DNA of 16,312 bases from Mailhella sp. (GTDB lineage: Bacteria > Desulfobacterota > Desulfovibrionia > Desulfovibrionales > Desulfovibrionaceae). This document shows, one piece after another, positions 7,224 to 14,146 of this stretch. Position 1 is the stretch's first letter. Every line of letters starts with the position of its first letter. The position numbers and the translations under genes are program-made. The notes beneath the pieces are model-generated. The model was given only the letters and a program-made list of their open reading frames with translations, was not told where the DNA came from and ran no database searches. The stretch spans positions 1 through 16,312 of the forward strand of contig JAFWYI010000017.1 of assembly GCA_017522745.1 (NCBI GenBank), read 5' to 3'.

Positions 7224-8012
7224 ATGAGTCAGTCAGCCTCCCTTGAAGCCCAGAGCGATACCACCCCGCGTCCTCAGGATCTTCGTATCACTATCGCAGG
7301 CCTTTTCCCGGAGCTTACGTCTGAGGAAGCGGCTCGCCTTGCCTCGAATGCGCGGATGGTCCATGTGGCTAAGAATGAATGGATATTTGCGGAAGGAGGG
7401 ACGGTAAGCTCGGCGGACTGGCTGATGTCTGGCTCCGTGGAACTGCTCAAAAGTTCCATGATGGGGAAGAACACCATACTTCACGTGGTCCGCGAATCGC
7501 ATTTTATCGACCACTGTATTTTTTTCGGGAGCGGAACAGCATTTGTGTCAGCTCTGGCTATCACCCGCTGTACGCTGCTCCGCATCGATGCCAAGGTCCT
7601 TCGTGCCATACTCATGGATAATGCGACCTTTGCTATGCGCTTGATGAAAGCGCTTGCCATCCGGCAGCGAATGTTCATCAATAAGATAGCCGTATCTCAG
7701 GGGAAGATCTCCGTGCGCCGCCGTGTGGCGGGCTGGCTCCTTCACAAAGCGCGTGTGGGTGGCTCCAACGTGGTGGACGACGGCATCACACGCGAAGTCC
7801 TCGCAGGCTTGCTCGGCCTTTCTCGCGAGAGCCTGTGCCGTCAGCTCAGTGCATTTGCCGAGGATGGGCTCGTCCGTCTGGAGAAAAAGCTATCATCATC
7901 GAAGATGAAAAGGTACTGCGCCGCCTGCTGGAGGAGTGATGGAGGCACTGCTTTCCGAACAGGATCTCCGGGCGCGCATCCTCTGTTCTTCGCGTACGGG
8001 GAATACGCGTAA
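7224..8012 (+). CDS. Crp/Fnr-family regulator, 3' end shifted out of frame
   Basis: Transcription factor with a cyclic-nucleotide-binding-like sensor domain (about 25-145) and a C-terminal winged helix (165-222). The recognition helix SRESLCRQLSAF (200-211) has the R-E-x3-R spacing by which Crp reads TGTGA. Only three Cys (98, 116, 205) are present before the shift, so no FNR-type FeS cluster. After codon 222 (run of five A at 7884-7888) the open frame gives an unnatural tail to 8012 that overlaps the next gene. The -1 frame gives a natural ending, AIIIEDEKVLRRLLEE, and a TGA (7937-7939) overlapping the next ATG. The intended protein is therefore about 238 aa, ending at 7939. Explanations: loss of one A (mutation or read error), or -1 slippage at AAA-AAG. 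HcpR-like control of nitrosative-stress genes is a reasonable guess, not shown. Confidence 0.82.
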   Translation: MSQSASLEAQSDTTPRPQDLRITIAGLFPELTSEEAARLASNARMVHVAKNEWIFAEGGTVSSADWLMSGSVELLKSSMMGKNTILHVVRESHFIDHCIFFGSGTAFVSALAITRCTLLRIDAKVLRAILMDNATFAMRLMKALAIRQRMFINKIAVSQGKISVRRRVAGWLLHKARVGGSNVVDDGITREVLAGLLGLSRESLCRQLSAFAEDGLVRLEKKLSSSKMKRYCAACWRSDGGTAFRTGSPGAHPLFFAYGEYA

Positions 8013-8508
8013 GGTGGCGGAATATCTTGGTACGAAATTTTCTCTGCCGGTTTTCGATGCCCGAAGTGTACTCGCGGACTATAAGGCCGGAAGCAAGGAT
8101 GGGCGCTTAGGATCCGAGGGAGACGCGGCAGGTCCGGACAGCGATATCCTGCTTCTTGGTTTCTGGGCATGGCGCGGTGGACCGAACCCTACCATGCGCG
8201 AGATCATGGCTGCGCTCCGCGGGCGCCGGGTATTCGTATTCGGCACGATGGCGGCCTGGCCGGATTCTCCCCATGCGGCAGACTGTCTGGCTTGTACGGA
8301 AAAACTGCTGGCAGGAGGCGATAATATCCTTTTGGGGCATTTCTTCTGTCAGGGCAAACTCGACCCTCGTGTCCGGGCCAAGAGCCGTCATCCCCTCACG
8401 GCAGAGCGTCTTCGCAGGCTGGAAGAGGCGGAGAAACATCCCGATGCGGCAGATCTTGATGCGGCACTCATGGCGATTCAAGCAGCTCTGAGCCCGTTCT
8501 TTTCATAG
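7939..8508 (+). CDS. Flavodoxin-like family protein
   Basis: A 189-aa cytoplasmic protein with a flavodoxin-type fold. The FMN phosphate loop is visible at SSRTGNT (17-23), in the setting ILCSSRTGNTRKVAEYLG. Next come DILLLGFWAWRGGPNPTMRE (a W-rich FMN loop), RRVFVFGTMAAWPDSPHAADC and LLGHFFCQGKLD. This pattern fits the flavodoxin-like proteins with a GFW-x-G loop (PF12641-type) rather than short electron-transfer flavodoxins; substrate and partner are unknown. The start is ATG at 7939 (GTG at 7936 possible), with GGAGG at 7930-7934. It overlaps by one base the corrected stop of the Crp-family gene, indicating an operon with translational coupling. A terminator follows at 8535, so nrfHA is a separate unit. 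Confidence 0.8.
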   Translation: MEALLSEQDLRARILCSSRTGNTRKVAEYLGTKFSLPVFDARSVLADYKAGSKDGRLGSEGDAAGPDSDILLLGFWAWRGGPNPTMREIMAALRGRRVFVFGTMAAWPDSPHAADCLACTEKLLAGGDNILLGHFFCQGKLDPRVRAKSRHPLTAERLRRLEEAEKHPDAADLDAALMAIQAALSPFFS

Positions 8509-8534
8509 TTTTCTACAAGGAAAATTGTCTTTAT

Positions 8535-8566
8535 GCCGTTCCTGATCGTGCAGGAGCGGCTTTTTT
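8535..8566 (+). terminator. Rho-independent terminator of the flavodoxin-like gene
   Basis: GCCGTTCCTG (8535-8544), loop ATCGTG, CAGGAGCGGC (8551-8560) and six Ts. The 10-bp stem has one G-U pair. Confidence 0.92.
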
Positions 8567-8639
8567 GTGTTGTGGACTTTGCGAATGGCAGAGTGATTTT
8601 CTCCCAATGAAAGGAGAAATCTTGCAAAATGTTGCTGAA

Positions 8640-8682
8640 TTGTGATTGAAATCACAGTTTGATAAAAGATCTCGTTTATCCT
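8640..8682 (+). promoter_or_regulatory. nrfHA promoter with perfect Crp-type palindrome
   Basis: TTGTGATTGAAATCACAG (8640-8657) contains the perfect palindrome TGTGATT-GA-AATCACA (8641-8656). A -10-like TATCCT lies at 8677-8682, so the site is centred about 41 bp upstream of the inferred start near 8689 (class II activation), without a consensus -35. Strong candidate for activation of nrfHA by the Crp-family protein encoded at 7224, whose own promoter has the same arrangement. Confidence 0.75.
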
Positions 8683-8720
8683 GCAGTAAACTATTCGTTC
8701 CGGAATCCAAGGAGGAGACG

Positions 8721-9179
8721 ATGGCAACATCTAAGAAAGGTCCCCTGAAGATGCTGGCTGTAGGAACTGCGCTGGGAGCGGCGCTGGTGTTCGCGGCCGC
8801 GGCCGGAATGCAGTTTTCCGACTCAAGGCCGTTTTGTTCCAGCTGCCACGTCATGTACGAGGCCGCCCTCACGCACAGTCAGTCGCCTCATGCCGATCTG
8901 GCCTGTAACGAATGTCATGCCCCGCATGATCTGCTGAGCAAGATACCGTTCAAGGCCAAGGAAGGCATACGCGACTTTGTGGCCAATGTGCAGGGCAAGG
9001 AGGCTCCACTTCTGGCGAATCTGGAAACACGGAATGTCGTTCAGGCAAACTGCATGTCCTGCCACAGAGTCACCAATCAGGACGTGATGATGGCGAAGCC
9101 CTACTGTGTGGACTGCCACCGCGGTATGGCTCATCAGAAGAAAACACCTGTCAGCTTCAGGGAGGCGGCGGATGAATAA
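8721..9179 (+). CDS. nrfH: Cytochrome c nitrite reductase quinol dehydrogenase subunit
   Basis: Membrane-anchored tetrahaem cytochrome of the NapC/NirT family, 152 aa, that oxidises menaquinol and passes electrons to NrfA. One N-terminal membrane helix (about 10-30) is followed by four CxxCH motifs: Cys39-His43, Cys62-His66, Cys111-His115 and Cys129-His133. Met45, directly after the first motif (CSSCHVM), corresponds to the unusual Met ligand of haem 1 in D. vulgaris NrfH, and the protein is collinear with that one to its REAADE end. The start is ATG at 8721 behind GGAGGAG; an upstream in-frame start at 8646 lies inside the operator/promoter and was rejected. It overlaps nrfA by 8 nt. Confidence 0.95.
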   Translation: MATSKKGPLKMLAVGTALGAALVFAAAAGMQFSDSRPFCSSCHVMYEAALTHSQSPHADLACNECHAPHDLLSKIPFKAKEGIRDFVANVQGKEAPLLANLETRNVVQANCMSCHRVTNQDVMMAKPYCVDCHRGMAHQKKTPVSFREAADE

Positions 9180-10701
9180 GGCAACGATGTTCATGATGGG
9201 CGCGGCCCTCGTATGCGCCATGGCCAGCACGGGCTGCCAGGATGAGTATGACGTCAAAACACCCACGTATCAGACCGGTCTCCCGGTGGATACTCTTTCC
9301 TCGGCAGCGTTTGAAAAGGTTTTTCCGCGCCAGTACGCTTCGTATCGCCAGAACGACGAGTCTCAGGTGATGACGGAATACAAGGGTTCAGTGGCTTTCC
9401 AGAAGCACAGTGACGATCCGCTCCCCAAGGGCTTTGCCAAGAACCAGCCCTATCTGAAGAACCTGTGGCTGGGCTATCCCTTCTCCTACGAATACAACGA
9501 AGCGCGCGGCCACACCTACGCCGTACACGATATCCTCGAGATCGACCGCATCAACCGCTATTCTCCGGACGGCAAAGGCAATATGCCTACCACCTGCTGG
9601 AACTGCAAAACGCCGAACATCAGCCAGTGGGTGAAGGCAGAAGGTGACAAGGTGTGGAGCCGTGACTTCAACGAGTACCGCCAGAAGGTGGACCCGATGA
9701 ACGAAAGCATCTCCTGCGCCACCTGTCACGACACCTCCAACATGGAGCTGAAGCTCTATTCCATCCCACTGCAGGACTGGCTCACGCGTTCCGGCAAGGA
9801 CTGGGCCACGCTTTCCCGCAACGAAAAGCGTTCTCTCGTTTGTGGTCAGTGCCATGTGGAATACTATTTCCAGCATAAGGACCACGGTCCCGCGTCCAAG
9901 CCTGTGTTCCCGTGGGACAATGGCTTCGATCCTGAAGAGATCTACGCCTATTACAACGACAAGGGGGCTAACAAGGGTCAGTTCGTGGACTTCAAGCACG
10001 CGGTCTCCGGCGTGAACATCCTCAAGGCTCAGCATCCTGAATACGAATTCTGGCAGGATGGCCCCCACGGTGCCGCCGGTGTTTCCTGCTCCGACTGCCA
10101 CATGCAGTATCAGAAGCAGGATGGCAAGAAGGCTTCCAGTCATTGGTGGACTTCTCCTCTCAAGGATCCTGACCTGACCGCCTGCCGCACCTGCCACAGC
10201 GATAAGACCGCTGACTTCCTGCGCGGTCGTGTACTCGATACCCAGGAAAAGACCTATTATCAGTTGTTGAAGGCTCAGGACAACAGCGTTCGCGCCCATG
10301 AAGCCGTGCGCCTTGCCAATGAGTTCACCGGTGAAAAGGATGCCAGATACGAAGCTCTCATGGCCGAAGCTCGTGAGATGGTCCGTAAGGGCCAGTTCTT
10401 CTGGGATCTCGTTTCTGCCGAGAACAGTGTGGGCTTCCACAATCCCACCAAGGCTCTCGACACGCTGATGCGCTCCTCTGAGTACAGTCAGAAGGCTGTG
10501 GACCTCGCCAAGCAGGCCACCAACTACGGCATCGCTCCTGCGCTTGAAGGCGACATCCGACAGATCGTTCCTCCCATCAAGGAACATAGCCGCAAACTGC
10601 AGCAAAGTGCTGAACACCTTGCCAGCCACAAGTGGCTCTCCTACCTGCCTCAGCTTCCCGAAGCGGACAAGGTATGGGAAGGCAATAAGCGCGTGAAGTA
10701 A
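9172..10701 (+). CDS. nrfA: Ammonia-forming cytochrome c nitrite reductase, catalytic subunit
   Basis: Periplasmic pentahaem enzyme of 509 aa that reduces nitrite to ammonium with six electrons and also reduces NO and sulfite. The active-site haem motif with lysine is CWNCK (142-146). Four CxxCH motifs follow: CATCH (182), CGQCH (224), CSDCH (306) and CRTCH (338). CGQCHVEYYF provides the catalytic Tyr region, and HPEYEFWQDGPHGAAGVSC the distal His loops. The N-terminus MNKATMFMMGAALVCAMAS ends at a lipobox-like STGC (Cys22), so the protein is probably a lipoprotein. The start is ATG at 9172, 6 nt after GGAGG and inside the end of nrfH. NrfH and NrfA form the quinol:nitrite oxidoreductase complex. 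Confidence 0.97.
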   Translation: MNKATMFMMGAALVCAMASTGCQDEYDVKTPTYQTGLPVDTLSSAAFEKVFPRQYASYRQNDESQVMTEYKGSVAFQKHSDDPLPKGFAKNQPYLKNLWLGYPFSYEYNEARGHTYAVHDILEIDRINRYSPDGKGNMPTTCWNCKTPNISQWVKAEGDKVWSRDFNEYRQKVDPMNESISCATCHDTSNMELKLYSIPLQDWLTRSGKDWATLSRNEKRSLVCGQCHVEYYFQHKDHGPASKPVFPWDNGFDPEEIYAYYNDKGANKGQFVDFKHAVSGVNILKAQHPEYEFWQDGPHGAAGVSCSDCHMQYQKQDGKKASSHWWTSPLKDPDLTACRTCHSDKTADFLRGRVLDTQEKTYYQLLKAQDNSVRAHEAVRLANEFTGEKDARYEALMAEAREMVRKGQFFWDLVSAENSVGFHNPTKALDTLMRSSEYSQKAVDLAKQATNYGIAPALEGDIRQIVPPIKEHSRKLQQSAEHLASHKWLSYLPQLPEADKVWEGNKRVK

Positions 10702-10713
10702 GGATATCCCCCA

Positions 10714-10747
10714 GTAAAAGGCCCGGCGGCAACGCCGGGTCTTTTAC
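10714..10747. terminator. Terminator hairpin after nrfA
   Basis: GTAAAAGGCCCGGCG (10714-10728), GCAA tetraloop, CGCCGGGTCTTTTAC (10733-10747). The 15-bp stem has one G-U pair; the T4 tract is within the stem's descending side, as in A-tail/U-tail bidirectional terminators. Confidence 0.85.
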
Positions 10748-10756
10748 GTTGTGGAA

Positions 10757-10841
10757 GGGGCAGAGCTTCGAATCATCGAGGCAGGTAGGGCGAGCCTGCT
10801 CAGGAAGTGGCAACGCCGCTTCTTGTCTTGCGCTCTGCCTC
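10757..10841. ncRNA. Candidate structured RNA: four-stem cloverleaf (strand unknown)
   Basis: In the 372-bp gene-free stretch after nrfA, 85 nt can fold completely. A closing stem pairs GGGGCAGAGC (10757-10766) with GCTCTGCCTC (10832-10841), one G-U. Inside are TCGA/TCGA (10768-10779), GCAGG/CCTGC (10781-10799, 9-nt loop) and CAGGAAGTGGC/GCCGCTTCTTG (10801-10825, 11 bp, two G-U). It is not a recognisable tRNA: no standard arm sizes, no T-arm stem around TTCGAAT, no CCA. No clear promoter was seen on either strand. It starts 9 nt after the nrfA terminator, so it may be released from read-through or belong to a minus-strand transcript. Confidence 0.35.
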
Positions 10842-10991
10842 GTGATATTCCTTTGAGAGCGCTGGACGTAATGCCCGAACAGCGTTGCGGTGAGGTACGG
10901 GTATCCTGTTTTTCTATACTCGCAAACGTGTCCACATTTTGGGGATCCACGCGGGCAGCCTGGAAAGAAGGAAAGCTTCTTCAAAGAAAAG

Positions 10992-11062
10992 CTGTCATCA
11001 TCAATGCCATGGACACTGATGGATGACAGTGTACGCAAAGAGGAATTGGCCGATTCCCTTTT
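10992..11062 (+). promoter_or_regulatory. Hairpin pair in the pyrE leader, possible attenuator
   Basis: CTGTCATC-ATCA (10992-11003) pairs with TGAT-G-GATGACAG (11017-11029): 12 bp with one bulged G. It is followed by a weak terminator-like hairpin GGAAT/ATTCC (11042-11057) and TTTT (11059-11062). A short open frame without a clear ribosome-binding site runs across this part and stops at 11108. Pyrimidine operons are often attenuated, so this leader may sense nucleotide supply, but the terminator is weak and no PyrR-type sequence is recognised. Confidence 0.3.
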
Positions 11063-11119
11063 CATGCCCCTCGCTTTCAAAAATTTTCATTATCTTCCGT
11101 CGAGCTAAGGAGCTTCGCC

Positions 11120-11758
11120 ATGTCTCGTGAAAAGCGTATTGCCAAGGGCCTTCTTTCCATCAAAGCTGTGTTCTTCCGCCCCGATGAACCTTTTACGTGG
11201 GCCAGCGGCATCAAGAGTCCTGTGTACTGTGATAACCGTCTGACGCTTACCGCTCCTGAAGTTCGCAACGAGGTGGAAAACGGCCTCGCTGAGATCGTGC
11301 GCGAATACTATCCTGAATGTGAAGTCCTCATGGGCACCAGCACCGCCGGTATCGCTCATGCCGGTATCGTGGGTCACATCATGGGTCTGCCCATGGGTTA
11401 TGTGCGCTCCAGCGCCAAGGATCATGGCCGCGGCAACCAGATCGAAGGTCGCCTCGAACCCGGCCAGAAGGTCGTGGTCATCGAAGACCTCATCTCCACG
11501 GGCGGTTCCGTGCTTGAAGTGGTCAAGGTCCTGCGTGACGCCGGTGCCGAAGTCCTCGGCGTGGCCAGCATCTTCACCTATGGCATGAAGAAGGGGCTCG
11601 ACCGCATGGCTGAAGCTGATGTGAAGAACGTGAGCCTCACCAACTTCGACACCATCGCCGAAGTGGCGGCTGAAAGCGGCTACATCCGCAAGGAAGACGT
11701 GGCTCGTCTCATCGCCTTCCGCAACAACCCCGCCGACGAGAGCTGGATCGGAGCGTAA
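11120..11758 (+). CDS. pyrE: Orotate phosphoribosyltransferase
   Basis: Cytoplasmic enzyme of 212 aa that joins orotate to PRPP to give orotidine 5'-monophosphate, the fifth step of de novo pyrimidine synthesis. The PRPP-binding motif [13 protein letters not shown] is at 118-130, the flexible catalytic loop [10 protein letters not shown] at 97-105, and the substrate segment [12 protein letters not shown] at 29-40. GGAGC precedes the ATG by 7 nt (AAGGAGCTTCGCC). It is first in a pyrE-pyrB-pyrI operon; its stop is one base before pyrB. The leader holds a possible attenuator. Confidence 0.96.
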   Translation: MSREKRIAKGLLSIKAVFFRPDEPFTWASGIKSPVYCDNRLTLTAPEVRNEVENGLAEIVREYYPECEVLMGTSTAGIAHAGIVGHIMGLPMGYVRSSAKDHGRGNQIEGRLEPGQKVVVIEDLISTGGSVLEVVKVLRDAGAEVLGVASIFTYGMKKGLDRMAEADVKNVSLTNFDTIAEVAAESGYIRKEDVARLIAFRNNPADESWIGA

Positions 11759-11759
11759 G

Positions 11760-12674
11760 ATGGATAGCCTCATCGATATCCGCGACCTTTCCACGCAGGA
11801 GATCGACGAGCTTCTCGCTGTTGCCATGGATATCATCGCGGATCCCGCGAAGTATTCCGAAAAGTGCCGCGGCAAGAAGCTGGCCACTTTGTTTTTTGAA
11901 CCTTCGACTCGTACGCGTCTCAGCTTCGAAGCCGCCATGTATGAACTCGGTGGCAACGTGCTGGGCTTCTCGGAAGCGCAGAGTTCTTCGTCCGCCAAGG
12001 GCGAGAGCGTGTCCGACACGGTGAAGGTGGTGGGTTTTTATGCCGACATCATCGCCATGCGCCACCCCAAGGAAGGCGCACCTCTTGTGGCGTCCATGAA
12101 GGCTGGCGTGCCGGTCATCAATGCGGGCGACGGTGGTCATAATCATCCCACGCAGACCCTGACCGACCTGCTCACCATCTGGCGTGAAAAGGGCCGTCTG
12201 AACGATCTTACCATCGGGCTCTGCGGCGACCTGAAGTTCGGTCGTACCGTCCATTCCCTTATCGCGGCCATGTCCCGCTATACTGGTATCAGATTCGTCC
12301 TCATCTCTCCGGATGAACTGCGTCTGCCCGGCTATATCCGCAAGGACGTGATGGAGAAGAACGGTGTTCCTTACGAGGAGACCACGGACCTTGCCGCCGC
12401 GCTTCCCCGCCTTGACGTGCTGTACATGACCCGCGTACAGAAGGAACGCTTCTTCAACGAAGCCGACTACATACGCCTCAAAGACAGCTATATCCTCACG
12501 CCTGATAAGATGATGGAAGCCAAGGCGGACATGTGCGTCATGCATCCGCTTCCCCGCGTGAACGAGATCGCCGTTGCTGTGGACGACGATCCTCGGGCCG
12601 CCTATTTCCGTCAGGCGCTCAATGGCAAATACGTGAGAATGGCACTTATTCTCAAACTGCTGGGGGTGAAGTAA
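11760..12674 (+). CDS. pyrB: Aspartate carbamoyltransferase catalytic subunit
   Basis: Catalytic chain of 304 aa that condenses carbamoyl phosphate and aspartate to carbamoyl aspartate. Carbamoyl-phosphate site [13 protein letters not shown] (45-57, S-T-R-T-R), SSSAKGES loop with the catalytic Lys near 80, [24 protein letters not shown] (123-137) and the C-terminal [12 protein letters not shown] are all present. By recollection it resembles the class B enzymes of clostridia that pair with PyrI, rather than the longer PyrB chains associated with dihydroorotase-like partners. It abuts pyrE (1 nt) and pyrI (0 nt), so the three are translationally coupled. Confidence 0.96.
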   Translation: MDSLIDIRDLSTQEIDELLAVAMDIIADPAKYSEKCRGKKLATLFFEPSTRTRLSFEAAMYELGGNVLGFSEAQSSSSAKGESVSDTVKVVGFYADIIAMRHPKEGAPLVASMKAGVPVINAGDGGHNHPTQTLTDLLTIWREKGRLNDLTIGLCGDLKFGRTVHSLIAAMSRYTGIRFVLISPDELRLPGYIRKDVMEKNGVPYEETTDLAAALPRLDVLYMTRVQKERFFNEADYIRLKDSYILTPDKMMEAKADMCVMHPLPRVNEIAVAVDDDPRAAYFRQALNGKYVRMALILKLLGVK

Positions 12675-13100
12675 ATGGTCATCGACGCAATATCCAATGG
12701 CATCGTTCTCGACCATATCACTGCGGGCCGCGGCATGGAGTTGTATCACATCCTTGAACTCCATAGGCTGAAATGTTCCGTTGCGGTCCTTACCAACGTG
12801 AACAGCCGCAAGATGGGTCGGAAGGACATCATTAAGATAGACGAGATCATCGAACTCAATTTCGATGTTCTGGGTTATATCGACCCGGGCATCACCGTGA
12901 GCGTGGTGCGGGATGGCAAACTTGAACACAAGTTCGGCGTCGAACTCCCTGAGCGTGTGGAAAACGTGATAAAGTGCAAGAACCCGCGCTGTATCACTTC
13001 TACCGAGCAGGAGATCCCCCAGATCTTCCATTTGACGGATAGAGAAGAGCGTGTGTACCGCTGTATCTACTGCGAGAGTCGCGCCAAGGGAAAAGATTAG
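12675..13100 (+). CDS. pyrI: Aspartate carbamoyltransferase regulatory subunit
   Basis: Allosteric chain of ATCase, 141 aa. The N-terminal nucleotide-binding domain (SNGIVLDHITAGRGMELYHI ... MGRKDIIKI) binds CTP/ATP. The C-terminal zinc domain has Cys101-x4-Cys106 and Cys130-x2-Cys133 (CKNPRC ... CIYCE), which contacts PyrB. The length and the LGYIDPGITVSVV block are like clostridial PyrI. The ATG follows the pyrB stop directly. PyrI makes PyrB feedback-regulated, giving the operon enzyme-level control in addition to any leader control. Confidence 0.95.
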   Translation: MVIDAISNGIVLDHITAGRGMELYHILELHRLKCSVAVLTNVNSRKMGRKDIIKIDEIIELNFDVLGYIDPGITVSVVRDGKLEHKFGVELPERVENVIKCKNPRCITSTEQEIPQIFHLTDREERVYRCIYCESRAKGKD

Positions 13101-13111
13101 TTTTTCGTGAG

Positions 13112-13140
13112 AAAAGGGCGGCTCCCGGGCCGCCTTTTTT
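13112..13140 (+). terminator. Rho-independent terminator of the pyr operon
   Basis: AAAAGGGCGGC (13112-13122), loop TCCCGG, GCCGCC (13129-13134) and six Ts. The GC core is 6 bp and is extended by a G-U and A-U pairs with the T run. Confidence 0.92.
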
Positions 13141-13268
13141 CTGCCATTGGAGCAGAAGGGCAATCGCGTGTTATGATCTTTTCATACCTCTTGACGCCGT
13201 TGCCCATTCAAGGCATTTTCCCCCTCAAGCAAATATAGCCGTGAAAGCGGTGTATTGTGGAAGGCATC

Positions 13269-13754
13269 ATGATTATTGATACTTTTGAACGCGCGCTGTC
13301 GTATGACCTGGGGCCGCTCTGGCAGCGGGTCTTTCCCGAATTCCTTGCTCTGTACGCAAAAGGTGAAGCTCTGGCGCTTGGCCGCTATGAGCTGGGCGAT
13401 GGCGTGTTCGTCAATGTGGAAGAATACGCTCCCAAGGCGTGGGACGTGGCTCGTTACGAAGCTCATGAGAAGATGGCAGATGTTCAGACGCTCATGATGG
13501 GCGACGAGTTCATCGATGTCATGCAGCTGCAGGGTGGAGAAGAAGAGGCGGAACGCTACGATGATCGCGATCTCATCTTCCTTGCTGAAAAGTCGGAAAC
13601 GCCCACTGTACGCTTCCACCTCAAGCCCGGTCTGTTTGCTCTGCTTCTGCCCGGAGAGGCGCATCAGCCCTGCATGAAGGCAGAGAGCAGCTACGCTAGA
13701 AAACTGGTCATCAAGATACCCGCAGATAAGCTCAAGGCTCCCGCCGGCATCTGA
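13269..13754 (+). CDS. YhcH/YjgK/YiaL-family protein
   Basis: A 161-aa cytoplasmic cupin-like protein of the YhcH/YjgK/YiaL (DUF386) family. Members are sugar anomerases or accessory proteins in sialic acid and other sugar catabolism. MIIDTFERAL matches the family's usual start, so ATG 13269 was preferred over the in-frame GTG 12 nt upstream. Putative metal-site residues are seen in YEAHEKMADVQ (His66) and PGEAHQPCM (His132), with the terminal KLVIKIP strand. No sugar genes are nearby, so the substrate cannot be inferred. A weak promoter (TTGACG at 13191, 17-bp spacer, CATTTT) may precede it. No terminator was recognised in the 86 bp after it. Confidence 0.85.
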   Translation: MIIDTFERALSYDLGPLWQRVFPEFLALYAKGEALALGRYELGDGVFVNVEEYAPKAWDVARYEAHEKMADVQTLMMGDEFIDVMQLQGGEEEAERYDDRDLIFLAEKSETPTVRFHLKPGLFALLLPGEAHQPCMKAESSYARKLVIKIPADKLKAPAGI

Positions 13755-13840
13755 CGCGGTTTTTCCCTTCGGCATCGCTATGGTCGGCGTATTTCAACGG
13801 TTGGCCGTGGCGTTTTCAGAAATGTTTTTCAGGAGAATCT

Positions 13841-14062
13841 ATGGACGTTTTTGATCAGGCAACGGAACTGGAACGTATCGAACGCGAATCTGCTCTGCGT
13901 CAGGCTGCGGCCGGCACTTTTCAGGAAGGGCCTGAATGGATAGACGGCAAGCCCTGCTGCCGCGAGTGCGGTGAGCCCATCCCCGAAGCCCGTCTCAAGG
14001 CTATCCCCGGTGTGGGGCTTTGCCTTGCCTGTCAGGAAGAATGGGAGCGCGACCGTAACTGA
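13841..14062 (+). CDS. Small DksA/TraR C4-type zinc-finger protein
   Basis: A 73-aa protein with a single C4 zinc finger, Cys40-x2-Cys43 and Cys61-x2-Cys64 (CCRECGEPIPEARLKAIPG, then LCLACQ), the hallmark of the DksA/TraR family that binds the RNA polymerase secondary channel. It lacks the long N-terminal coiled coil of DksA and is the size of TraR and phage relatives; the N-terminal helix (DVFDQATELERIERESALRQ) is short and charged. AGGAG precedes the ATG. It stands alone between the YhcH-type gene and a convergent exporter gene. An independent transcription modulator is likely; effects on specific promoters are unknown. Confidence 0.85.
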   Translation: MDVFDQATELERIERESALRQAAAGTFQEGPEWIDGKPCCRECGEPIPEARLKAIPGVGLCLACQEEWERDRN

Positions 14063-14090
14063 TCCTTCCGCCTGCTATATCAGAAATTAG

Positions 14091-14123
14091 AATGCCGCTG
14101 TTTTGTAGAAAAACGGCGGCATT
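14091..14123. terminator. Long hairpin between convergent genes
   Basis: AATGCCGCTGTTTT (14091-14104), GTAGA loop, AAAACGGCGGCATT (14110-14123): a 14-bp stem with one G-U pair. There is no U-run on either side, but the position between convergent genes suggests a shared terminator or RNA-stabilising hairpin. Confidence 0.6.
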
Positions 14124-14146
14124 GCTGTATCTGAAAAGCAGGAAGA

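Noticed and set aside
9388..10629. 413-codon minus-strand frame inside nrfA
   Set aside because: Antisense shadow of the clear pentahaem NrfA.
10757..10841. tRNA gene reading of the cloverleaf, including TTCGAAT resembling a T loop
   Set aside because: Bases flanking TTCGAAT do not pair, arm sizes do not fit, no D-loop or CCA end on either strand.
10577..11080. 167-codon minus-strand frame over the nrfA end and the intergenic gap
   Set aside because: It crosses the nrfA terminator and shows no family-like sequence or ribosome-binding site.
11709..13163. 484-codon minus-strand frame across pyrB-pyrI
   Set aside because: Antisense shadow of two recognised enzymes, and it crosses the pyr terminator.
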